In this document: piece after piece, positions 56,805 through 64,000 of the stretch | Layout of the letters: every line of letters starts with the position of its first letter | Position numbering within the stretch: the stretch's first letter is position 1 | Source: an uncultured Alistipes sp. | Lineage (GTDB): Bacteria > Bacteroidota > Bacteroidia > Bacteroidales > Rikenellaceae | Reading direction: 5' to 3' | Assembly (NCBI GenBank): GCA_947177225.1 | Contig: CAMWTS010000001.1 | Location: 1 to 64,000 of the forward strand | Length of the DNA stretch: 64,000 bases | Notes under the pieces: model-generated | Databases searched by the model: none | Seen by the model: only the letters and a program-made list of their open reading frames with translations | Told to the model about the DNA's origin: nothing | Made by a program: the position numbers and the translations under genes

Positions 56805-57143
56805 TTAACAGCCATTTCCGAGGCAATAAATGAGCGACCCGAATGCACGACGCTCCGGCTCGGCCGACAGATAGGTGTTTATCCTTGCCACGAAGCCGTA
56901 TGTCGCAAAACAGTCGTAGTCGTATAAGGACAGATCGGCGGTGACATCGAGCACAAAGCCGTCGCCGCAGTTGAGTTTGCGGAAGAATTCGATGCCCTGT
57001 CCGGCCTGCGCATCATAGCACACCAAAGCCTTGAAGCGCGGTGCACGCGCATAGTCGGCAGGGTAGTCGTCCGGAACTTGCGCCGATGCGCAGATTGCCG
57101 CAAGCAACAAAAGTATCACAACAAATAATCTCCGCAATATCAT
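56805..57143 (-). CDS. Truncated ThuA-like secreted protein
   Basis: 112 aa. A signal peptide (about 1-21, ending ASAQ) is followed by RFKALVCYDAQAGQGIEFFRKLNCGDGFVLDV-type sequence, which resembles the first third of ThuA (trehalose-utilisation-like, amidotransferase fold) domains. Homologues run to about 250 residues and carry the GGGWxGFH motif; this protein ends before it (LIYCLGNGC). Neither other frame restores the missing part. It may be a remnant or a small derived domain. 9 nt after ftsE. Confidence 0.6.
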   Translation of the reverse strand: MILRRLFVVILLLLAAICASAQVPDDYPADYARAPRFKALVCYDAQAGQGIEFFRKLNCGDGFVLDVTADLSLYDYDCFATYGFVARINTYLSAEPERRAFGSLIYCLGNGC

Positions 57144-57152
57144 GAATCTAAA

Positions 57153-57893
57153 CTAATTGTCCGATTCTTGCAGGAGTGTTGCCATATCCACCTCCCTTAT
57201 GTGCCCCTGCGAGAACATTATCGTGCGCGAGGGATATTGCTCGATAAGTGCGATATTGTGGGTCGACATGACTACGGCGCAACCGTCGGCTGCTATTCGC
57301 TTGAACAGTTCCATGATGCCGTCGGCCGTCAAAGGATCAAGGTTGCCCGTGGGCTCATCGGCCAAAAGCAGGCGCGGCCGGTTCAAAAGCGCACGCGCAA
57401 TAACCAGTCGCTGCTGCTCGCCTCCCGACAATTCGAACGGCATCTTGTAAGATTTCTGCTCCAATCCCGTCAGATGCAGCACCTCGTCGATACGGCGGCG
57501 AATGGCACTCTCGTCCGACCAGCCGGTGGCACGCATGACATCGTACAGATTGCGGAACACGTTGCGATCGGTCAGTAGCTGATAATCCTGAAATACGATA
57601 CCCATGCTGCGGCGCAGACGCGGAATCTCCCTGCGCTTGATTCTGCGCAAATCGAATCCGACCACTTCTCCCTGACCTTCACAGAGATCGATCTCGGCAT
57701 ATAAAGTTTTGAGCAATGTACTTTTGCCACTGCCCACACGGCCTATCAGATAAACGAATTCGCCGGCATCGACCGACAGATCGACACCCGACAGAACCAG
57801 TTCGTCAGAAGAGTATGCCCCATGTTTGCGACGTTTGCCGTCGGTATGATATATTGAAACATTGCGCAGATCGATGACTCGTACACTATCCAT
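57153..57893 (-). CDS. ftsE: Cell division ATP-binding protein FtsE
   Basis: 246 aa. Walker A GRVGSGKST, signature LSGGEQQRLVIARAL, Walker B LLLADEPTGNLD and the FtsE-type FQDYQLL motif. With FtsX it controls peptidoglycan hydrolases at the septum. No FtsX follows, so its partner is elsewhere. The N-terminus is extended (about 35 residues) with a basic stretch KRRKHGAY. A full promoter precedes it. Confidence 0.87.
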   Translation of the reverse strand: MDSVRVIDLRNVSIYHTDGKRRKHGAYSSDELVLSGVDLSVDAGEFVYLIGRVGSGKSTLLKTLYAEIDLCEGQGEVVGFDLRRIKRREIPRLRRSMGIVFQDYQLLTDRNVFRNLYDVMRATGWSDESAIRRRIDEVLHLTGLEQKSYKMPFELSGGEQQRLVIARALLNRPRLLLADEPTGNLDPLTADGIMELFKRIAADGCAVVMSTHNIALIEQYPSRTIMFSQGHIREVDMATLLQESDN

Positions 57894-57914
57894 TTTCCCG
57901 ATTATTTGTTATGG

Positions 57915-57945
57915 CAAATGTACGATTATTTTTGCATTCGACAAA
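57915..57945 (-). promoter_or_regulatory. Promoter of ftsE
   Basis: Minus strand TTTG (57942-57945), 19 bp, TACATTTG (57915-57922). It overlaps the tmRNA promoter. Confidence 0.8.
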
Positions 57946-57961
57946 AAATATAGTACATTTG
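57931..57961 (+). promoter_or_regulatory. Promoter of tmRNA
   Basis: TTTG (57931-57934), 19 bp, TACATTTG (57954-57961), about 39 nt before the mature 5' end. Confidence 0.85.
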
Positions 57962-57999
57962 CACGGCAGTTGGAAACACACCTTCTTGCACGACCGATC

Positions 58000-58399
58000 G
58001 GGGGCGACCGGTTTTGACAGCAGGTAGAATTCGATTGTAAGCATGTCGAGCATTGTGTGGGGTCTCGTAAATCGCAACACTCAAACTACAAATGGCAATA
58101 ACAGCTATGCACTCGCTGCCTAATTTTCAAGGAAAATTGGCTTAATCGCGTGGTTCAAGGCAATCGTGCGACGAGTATCCCGAAAGGCGATTCCGCTCTT
58201 TAACCGCCTTTCATACGGGGTATCATCGATTAAGAGATAGTGCGGTATGCGCCTCGGTTATCGCACGAAAACAAGAGGCTGGGATCCGGGTTTGGCCGCC
58301 GCCTGCCGTGCCCGGATAGAAGGATCAAACGGCCGGCTAAACATGTAGAAAGCTCTTGGGTTCCTTGTTTGGACGAGGGTTCGACTCCCTCCGCCTCCA
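58000..58399 (+). ncRNA. ssrA: tmRNA
   Basis: The 5' GGGGGCG (58000-58006) pairs with 3' CGCCTCC (58392-58398), followed by A; CCA is not encoded. The T-arm GAGGGTTCGACTCCCTC precedes the 3' strand. The tag frame runs GGC AAT AAC AGC TAT GCA CTC GCT GCC TAA (58094-58123), encoding GNNSYALAA; the C-terminal ALAA is the protease signal. With the charged Ala the tag is AGNNSYALAA. It rescues stalled ribosomes. Confidence 0.95.
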
Positions 58400-58432
58400 C
58401 GAAAGGCAGCCGCAGGCTTCCGCTCGCTCGAA

Positions 58433-58480
58433 TGTCCGGGCAGGCAGTACACACAGTACGACCTGCCCGGGCATTTTTTT
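58433..58480 (+). terminator. Terminator of tmRNA
   Basis: A long stem TGTCCGGGCAGG/CCTGCCCGGGCA (58433-58444/58462-58473) with inner GTAC/GTAC, followed by TTTTTTT. Confidence 0.9.
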
Positions 58481-58738
58481 ATTGCGCGCCGTCACCCGAC
58501 GACTTTCGATTCAGCGTCTGCTCCGTACTCTGCAAACGCCCGCACATATCGGCTTATGATTCGGCCGATGGAAATAATCTCCAATCGATCTACTATTTTG
58601 CCCGCATAATATTTCGCAGCATATAACCGCACATAATCGGGTATAAAACAGTAAAAATGCCTGAACAAACGGAAATATACGACACAAGATGTTCGGAAAA
58701 TATTTTAAAAACTACTTTTTCCGTATTGCAGAAAATAC

Positions 58739-58746
58739 TACCTTTG
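58739..58746 (+). promoter_or_regulatory. -7 element of the second AspT-type gene
   Basis: TACCTTTG, 21 nt before the ATG at 58768. A T-rich run stands where TTTG would be expected. The stretch 58481-58738 holds no gene. Confidence 0.6.
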
Positions 58747-58767
58747 CCCCAAAATTAGGAAACAATC

Positions 58768-60474
58768 ATGAATTTACAGTGGCTTAAAGATGTTGTTGTC
58801 GGAGGAGAAGGGCTCGCGTCCGGCACCATGATCGCCCACACGGTATTTGTCCTTGCGTTGGTCATTGCGGCAGGCATCGCTCTGAGCAAGATCAAAATAA
58901 AGGGAGTATCGATAGGCGTTACATGGATTCTGTTCACCGGTATCGCCGCCGGACACTTCAAAATGGGATTCGACCATGAGACGATGCACTTCATCAAGGA
59001 GTTCGGTCTTATTCTGTTCGTGTTCTCGATAGGTTTGCAGGTAGGCCCCGGTTTCTTCTCGTCGCTCAAACGCGGAGGCATGACGCTTATGGGACTTGCG
59101 ATTGCAGTGATAGGACTCGGTGCAATCACAACATATGTAATACATCTGTGCACAGGCGAACCGCTGCCGACAATGGTGGGCATCATGTCTGGTGCAGTGA
59201 CAAATACTCCCGGTCTCGGTGCAGCACAGCAGGCATATGCCGACAGTGCGGGCGCAAACGAGATGCTGTCGTCATCGATATCATTGGGATATGCAGTGGC
59301 CTATCCGCTTGGCGTTGTAGGCATCATATTGACAATGATCGCGATGCGATACATACTTAAAGTCGATTTCAAGAAGGAGGACGAAGCTCTGGCCGCCATC
59401 AGCAAGGAGTCGTCGCTCGCACATCGTTATTCGGTAGAGTTCACCAATCACATGCTTGCCGGCAAAGAGATATCGCATGTGCGCGAGTTGATAAACCGTC
59501 AATTCGTCATTTCGCGTATCATGCACAGCGACGGAGAGATCACCATAGCCAACGGCAACAGCCGGCTTACGCTCGGCGACAAACTGCGCGTAATATGCTC
59601 GACGGAGGACAGCGAAGCCGTGCTGGCATTCTTCGGTCACCCGATAGAGATGACCGCCGACGAGTGGGGCGCAACGGCCATGCAGTCGACACCGCTCGTA
59701 TCGAGACGCATACTTATCACGCGCCACGAAATCAACGGCAAGAAGTTCTCCGATCTGCGTCTGCGCACGCGATACGGCATCAACATCACGCGCGTCAATC
59801 GCGCCGGAGTCGACCTGATTCCCTACCAGGGCATGGAGTTGCAGGTGGGCGACAAGGTGATGGTAGTAGGTCCGGAGGCCGCAGTAGCCGCAGCGGAAAA
59901 GGTCTTGGGCAATTCGTTGAAAAAACTTCGCGAACCCAATCTGATGCCGATGTTCGTCGGCATAGCACTGGGCGTGCTGCTGGGATCGATTCCGCTTATG
60001 AATATTCCGCAGCCCGTGAAACTCGGTCTCGCGGGAGGGCCGCTGATTGTAGCAATTCTGCTGGGACGCTTCGGCCCCCATTTTCACCTGGTGACATACA
60101 CGACCATGAGCGCCAGCCTTATGCTGCGCGAGATAGGTCTTGCCTTGTTTCTCGCAGCCGTCGGCATAGGAGCAGGGGACGGGTTCATCGATGCCATCAT
60201 CGGCGGCGGCTACCGCTGGATAGGCTACGGTGTAATCATCACGGTATTGCCGTTGATACTTGTAGCTCTGTTCGCCCGGTTGAAATTGAAAATGAACTAT
60301 TATACGCTCATGGGCTTTATGGCCGGTTCGATGACCGATCCCCCTGCATTGGGATATGCCAACCAAACCGCGGGCAACGACATGCCGGCCGTGAGCTATG
60401 CAACGGTATATCCGGTGGTGATGTTCATGCGCGTATTGGTAGCGCAGACGATGATATTGTTTGCAGTGGGGTAG
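58768..60474 (+). CDS. AspT/YidE/YbjL-type transporter with TrkA-C domains (copy 2)
   Basis: 568 aa. The same layout as the gene at 11645: two hydrophobic halves around a TrkA_C pair (about 205-385). Half one has AVTNTPGLGAAQQAYA and half two has GSMTDPPALGYANQ, the repeated family motifs, and the sequence differs much from copy 1, so they are old paralogues. It should be an inner-membrane exchanger; substrate unknown. The start is supported by the -7 element; a terminator follows. Confidence 0.87.
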   Translation: MNLQWLKDVVVGGEGLASGTMIAHTVFVLALVIAAGIALSKIKIKGVSIGVTWILFTGIAAGHFKMGFDHETMHFIKEFGLILFVFSIGLQVGPGFFSSLKRGGMTLMGLAIAVIGLGAITTYVIHLCTGEPLPTMVGIMSGAVTNTPGLGAAQQAYADSAGANEMLSSSISLGYAVAYPLGVVGIILTMIAMRYILKVDFKKEDEALAAISKESSLAHRYSVEFTNHMLAGKEISHVRELINRQFVISRIMHSDGEITIANGNSRLTLGDKLRVICSTEDSEAVLAFFGHPIEMTADEWGATAMQSTPLVSRRILITRHEINGKKFSDLRLRTRYGINITRVNRAGVDLIPYQGMELQVGDKVMVVGPEAAVAAAEKVLGNSLKKLREPNLMPMFVGIALGVLLGSIPLMNIPQPVKLGLAGGPLIVAILLGRFGPHFHLVTYTTMSASLMLREIGLALFLAAVGIGAGDGFIDAIIGGGYRWIGYGVIITVLPLILVALFARLKLKMNYYTLMGFMAGSMTDPPALGYANQTAGNDMPAVSYATVYPVVMFMRVLVAQTMILFAVG

Positions 60475-60492
60475 CCGACGCTGCTCAACAAG

Positions 60493-60528
60493 AAAAAAGA
60501 GACGGATCAAAACCGTCTCTTTTTTTTA
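60493..60528. terminator. Bidirectional terminator
   Basis: AAAGAGACGG/CCGTCTCTTT (60496-60505/60513-60522) with A- and T-runs on both sides, serving the transporter and the feo operon. Confidence 0.9.
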
Positions 60529-60693
60529 TCTCTTGTCACACGAATCCGGACGTTTGACACTGTCGCGCAACGGACAGTCGGCCGAACATGAATCGCATAT
60601 GCGCCGCCGCCCCGATCGGCCGAAAAGCCACCTCAGAGCAATCCATACAGCAGCGGCAACGATCACCGCAACGCACCAACTCTGCCAATCCAT
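60526..60693 (-). CDS. FeoB-associated Cys-rich membrane protein
   Basis: 55 aa. One membrane helix (about 7-24) is followed by a cysteine-rich tail CDSCSADCPLRDS. Such proteins occur after feoB in Bacteroidota and other phyla and may handle Fe2+ or support FeoB. The ATG at 60693 follows the feoB stop by 2 nt; longer upstream frames overlap feoB and are not homologous to the family. Confidence 0.82.
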   Translation of the reverse strand: MDWQSWCVAVIVAAAVWIALRWLFGRSGRRRICDSCSADCPLRDSVKRPDSCDKR

Positions 60694-60695
60694 CG

Positions 60696-63197
60696 TCAGA
60701 CGAATAATCCGGTTATGAGATATGCCGCATACGACAACACCCATGCTACGCCAGTGTTGTATACGGCCGAAGCCGCAGCCCATCTCCAACCGGCCTCATT
60801 GCCGATAGCCGCCACAGTGGCTATGCACGGCATATATAGCAGCACGAATATGAGAAACGCCACTGCCGACGGCAGCGACATGCTGTTGCCGATGCGCTGC
60901 CGAATGGTCGGTTCGTCATCGGAAGTATCCTCTGCTTCGGCATGACATGCGACCGGCTCGGCATCGTCGTCGGCCGTATAGAGCACATTCATCGTGCTGA
61001 CCACGATCTCCTTGGCCGGTATGCCCGACAATATCGCCACCGATGCTTTCCAGTTGAACTCCATAGGTTCGAACAGCGGTTGGCAGAACTTGCCTATATG
61101 CCCTATATATGACTGCTCGTAGTTGACGGCATCATCGCCATGCTCGTAGTCGACACTTTGCGGATAATAGCTCAGTGCCCACACGATGACCGATGCAACC
61201 AATATCAAGCCTCCCATCTTGCGCAGATACTGGGAACACTTGCTCCACATGTGCTTGAATGTGGTCTGCAACGACGGCAGTCGATACGGCGACAGCTCCA
61301 TTACGAACGGAGCCTCCTGCTCGCGAAACATAAAGCGTCGCATCAGTCGTGCCGTAGCCACTGCTACGATCATTCCACCGACATAGATCATGAACAGAAC
61401 CGTTCCGGCATGTGCGGCGAAGAACGAACCTACGATCATCATGTATATCGGCAATCGTGCACTGCACGACATGAAAGGAACGATGAAGATGGTAATCAGG
61501 CGCGACGTGCGGCACTCGATCGTACGGCAGGCCATCACGGCCGGCACGTTGCAGCCGAAGCCCATCACAAGCGGTATGAACGACTTGCCATGCACACCCA
61601 CATGGTGCATGACTTTGTCCATGATAAACGCAGCGCGCGCAAGATAGCCCGAATCCTCCATAAAGGAGATAAACAGATAGAGTATCATGATGTTGGGCAG
61701 AAACACCAGCACGCTGCCCACGCCGCTTATCACACCGTCGGCCAGCATATCGCGCAATGCACCGGGCGTCATGCCGCCATGTACGACCCCGTACAGCCAG
61801 TCGACACCGCTCTCGATCCAGTGCTGCGGATATTCGCCCAAGGCAAACGTGCAATAAAACATAAACCACATCAGTGTGAAGAATATCGGAAATCCCCAGA
61901 CGCGATGGGTTACGACGGCATCGATATTTTGGGTTTTGCCGTGAGCCTGGTTCGCACCGGCGGTGAATGTCTCTTTCAGGGCACCCGATATGAAACCGTA
62001 TTTCTGATTTGCCAATGCAGTCTCGACATCTTCGCCCAACTCCTGTTCGATATCGGCAGCAGCGCTGCGAGCCATTCGCGACCATTCTTCATAATGAGGC
62101 GCCGATTCGAGCATCGAACGGATCTCGCGATCGCCCTCGATCATCTTCAAGGCAAAATATCGCGGCGGGAAGTGCGCCGTCAGCGACTCCCGATGCAGAC
62201 GCATATCGTTGTTCAACGCTTCGAGGTTCTCCTCTATAACAGCACCGTAGTTGATATGTATGTGACGCACACGCTTGTCCTCGTTCTCGTAGACGGCTAT
62301 TACCGTGTCGAGCAGCTCGGTGATGCCCTTGCCCATAGTGGCCATCGTAGGTACCATCGGTACGCCTATCATGCGTCCGAGCAGTTCGTAGTCGAAATGC
62401 GCACCGCTCTGCTCCAACTCGTCGTACATGTTGAGAGCGATGACCATTTTGGGATTGATATCGATCAGCTCCGTGGTCAGATAGAGATTGCGTTCGAGAT
62501 TGGACGCAACAACGGCATTGACTATGACGTCGGGCGTATGCTCGATCAGAAAACGTCTGACGTAAACCTCTTCGGGGGTATATGCCGACAGGGCATACGT
62601 GCCCGGCAGATCGGTAATGTCGATGGTATAGCCGCGATATTTGAGCTGGCTCGACTTGGCATCGACCGTCACTCCGCTGTAATTGCCCACATGTTCGTGA
62701 CTGCCCGACAGCATGTTGAACAGCGTCGTCTTGCCGGAATTGGGATTGCCGATCAGAGCAATCGATATTTGTTTGCGGCTGCTCGACACAGCCTGCTCGA
62801 TGGTCTGCGAACCGTCGGCATCGTTAATCAACGGACATACCATGCGATAATCCGAATCCGTATCGAAGCGCATGCGGCGATAATCGCGGCGGGGCAAACG
62901 ATCGCGGCGGCTTCGGAACGGAAAACGCTCCCACCCGAACTCGCGACGATCCGCCATCATGCGATGAGCCTGCTCGTTGGTGATTACGACTATCATTTCG
63001 GCCTCCTTGCGACGCAATGAGACATCGTATCCCATGATACGATACTCGATAGGGTCTTTGAGCGGAGCATCGAGTATGACCTCGACCCTCTGTCCGCGAA
63101 CAAAGCCCATCTCCATTATGCGACGACGAAAACCGCCGTAGCCCAACACTTTGACTACGGTAGCCGATTCGCCTGTTTGAAGTTCCGATAAACGCAT
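60696..63197 (-). CDS. feoB: FeoA-FeoB fusion, ferrous iron transporter
   Basis: 833 aa. Residues 1-72 form a FeoA (SH3-like) domain (LSELQTGESATVV); a basic linker (90-110) follows. The FeoB G domain has GNPNSGKT (about 150-157) and DLPGTYAL, and the C-terminal part has the Gate motifs with MGFGCNVPAVMACRT and the GIPAKEIVVSTM segment. It imports Fe2+, driven by nucleotide hydrolysis. ATG at 63197 is chosen because the -7 TATCTTTG at 63216-63223 (minus strand) overlaps an upstream frame extension; the short leader and close spacing suit it. Confidence 0.93.
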   Translation of the reverse strand: MRLSELQTGESATVVKVLGYGGFRRRIMEMGFVRGQRVEVILDAPLKDPIEYRIMGYDVSLRRKEAEMIVVITNEQAHRMMADRREFGWERFPFRSRRDRLPRRDYRRMRFDTDSDYRMVCPLINDADGSQTIEQAVSSSRKQISIALIGNPNSGKTTLFNMLSGSHEHVGNYSGVTVDAKSSQLKYRGYTIDITDLPGTYALSAYTPEEVYVRRFLIEHTPDVIVNAVVASNLERNLYLTTELIDINPKMVIALNMYDELEQSGAHFDYELLGRMIGVPMVPTMATMGKGITELLDTVIAVYENEDKRVRHIHINYGAVIEENLEALNNDMRLHRESLTAHFPPRYFALKMIEGDREIRSMLESAPHYEEWSRMARSAAADIEQELGEDVETALANQKYGFISGALKETFTAGANQAHGKTQNIDAVVTHRVWGFPIFFTLMWFMFYCTFALGEYPQHWIESGVDWLYGVVHGGMTPGALRDMLADGVISGVGSVLVFLPNIMILYLFISFMEDSGYLARAAFIMDKVMHHVGVHGKSFIPLVMGFGCNVPAVMACRTIECRTSRLITIFIVPFMSCSARLPIYMMIVGSFFAAHAGTVLFMIYVGGMIVAVATARLMRRFMFREQEAPFVMELSPYRLPSLQTTFKHMWSKCSQYLRKMGGLILVASVIVWALSYYPQSVDYEHGDDAVNYEQSYIGHIGKFCQPLFEPMEFNWKASVAILSGIPAKEIVVSTMNVLYTADDDAEPVACHAEAEDTSDDEPTIRQRIGNSMSLPSAVAFLIFVLLYMPCIATVAAIGNEAGWRWAAASAVYNTGVAWVLSYAAYLITGLFV

Positions 63198-63259
63198 ATA
63201 TCCGGTTTTGCGATGCAAAGATACGCAAATTCCGGAAAAAGAGTTATCCCCATTATACG

Positions 63260-64000
63260 TTATTTTTCAATGCGCCAGCCGACACCCAGAGACTTTATCA
63301 GGTCGACATAATTAATATATTGTCCGACAATAAGTTCAATATACTCCAACTGCGACGCATACAGCTCCCGCTCGGCATCTATAACGTCGAGATATGCCGA
63401 CATTCCCGCTCTGTACAGCTCCCTGGTCAGCAAGGAGGCCGTGCGATTGGCTTCGACCATTTGCCCGTAGCACTCTATCTGCACGCTCGACTCTTCGATG
63501 GCGTTGAGTGCGGTCTCGACATCGCTCAATGCCTGAAATATCGTATTTTCGTAGGTATAGGCCGACTGCATATACTGCTCCCGGGCAATACGTTCGTTAC
63601 GGCGCAATTTGCCGAAAGCGAACAGCGGAGCAGTGAGATTGCCGGCGGCCGACCATGTCCATTTATCGAAATCGGAAAACGACTTCACCGACGATCCGAA
63701 CAATCCTCCCGCCCCGGTCAGTGCCACCGACGGGAACCGTGCGCTTCGGGCTATACCCACCTTGGCCTCGGCCTGCCGCATGTCGTATTCCGCCTTGCGT
63801 ATGTCGGGACGGCATTGCAACAGATCGGAGGGCAGACCTATCGGCACCGTCACAGGCAATCTGTCCAGAGCCAGAGAATCGCACACCGCAATGCAGTCGA
63901 TATCGTCCGGCGTCAGTCCGAGCAGCACGGCCAGCGAATAACGGGCACCGGTCACAGCCTCACGATATTTGGGTATATCGGCCGCAGCCTGCGCCACAAG
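63260..64000 (-). CDS. TolC/NodT-type outer membrane efflux protein, C-terminal part
   Basis: Reads off the right edge, so the N-terminus and lipobox are outside. The visible 246 residues have GLPSDLLQCRPDIRKAEYDMRQAEAKVGIARSARFPS, characteristic of RND outer-membrane factors (NodT/OprM/CusC), and a coiled-coil second repeat with the DVIDAERELYASQLEYIE helix. It forms the outer-membrane exit of an RND pump; the other subunits would lie to the right. 40 nt from feoB with no visible link to it. Confidence 0.9.
   Translation of the reverse strand, partial: LVAQAAADIPKYREAVTGARYSLAVLLGLTPDDIDCIAVCDSLALDRLPVTVPIGLPSDLLQCRPDIRKAEYDMRQAEAKVGIARSARFPSVALTGAGGLFGSSVKSFSDFDKWTWSAAGNLTAPLFAFGKLRRNERIAREQYMQSAYTYENTIFQALSDVETALNAIEESSVQIECYGQMVEANRTASLLTRELYRAGMSAYLDVIDAERELYASQLEYIELIVGQYINYVDLIKSLGVGWRIEK

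Noticed and set aside
58240..58626. Frames over the tmRNA 3' half
   Set aside because: They lie within the tmRNA and its terminator.

Overview
The window is a 64 kb stretch of a Bacteroidota chromosome, most likely order Bacteroidales. Signs: Bacteroidota-type promoters (TTTG, 19-20 bp, TAnnTTTG) precede many genes and Shine-Dalgarno motifs are absent or weak; families typical of the phylum occur (DUF4836-like lipoprotein, DUF3822 beside rsmD, FeoA-FeoB fusion, single-chain PurL, many ABC/FtsX and YidE/AspT-type proteins); and a tmRNA encodes a tag ending in ALAA. A cysteate-synthase-like gene and GC-rich coding are compatible with Rikenellaceae such as Alistipes, but that is inference. The window looks like core chromosome; no phage, insertion sequence or CRISPR array was seen.

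Layout. 0-1 kb: 3' end of a biotin carrier protein with two biotinyl domains, a small unknown gene and a striking foldback element (841-959). 1-9 kb: DJ-1/PfpI protein, then a leftward block with an ABC-F ATPase, a double GNAT protein, an ABC transporter pair, a DUF4836-like lipoprotein and an SGNH hydrolase. 9-19 kb (rightward): cysteate synthase, mannose-6-phosphate isomerase, a small membrane protein, an AspT-type transporter, an apparent Tat operon (NapH/NapG-like Fe-S membrane protein, Tat aldo/keto reductase, TatA, TatC), a MarR-GNAT regulator and a cupin. 19-27 kb: nitroreductase, a gene-poor AT-rich stretch next to tRNA-Asp, rsmD/DUF3822/membrane protein, a RecD-like helicase and mutS.

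27-51 kb is the main feature. A complete UMP operon (pyrC-carA-carB-pyrK-pyrD-pyrF-grx-pyrE-pyrB, leftward) and a complete IMP operon (purE-K-L-C-F-M-N-H-D-folD-purB, rightward) are divergent across about 580 bp without genes. Each operon has a terminator-like hairpin just before its first start codon, which suggests paired transcription attenuation. PyrB carries the zinc ribbon of PyrI but lacks the nucleotide-binding regulatory domain.

51-64 kb: a zeta-toxin-like kinase overlapping a 52-codon gene, a palindrome-rich gap containing a near copy of the promoter at 19.7 kb, a flavodoxin-like oxidoreductase, an acetyltransferase, uridine kinase, gyrB, a truncated ThuA-like secreted protein, FtsE, tmRNA, a second AspT-type transporter, a FeoAB fusion with its Cys-rich partner, and the 3' part of a TolC-type outer membrane factor. 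The best candidates for undescribed biology are the foldback/micro-ORF elements, the twin nucleotide-operon leaders, the Fe-S protein with an internal Tat signal, and the zeta kinase/small-protein pair.
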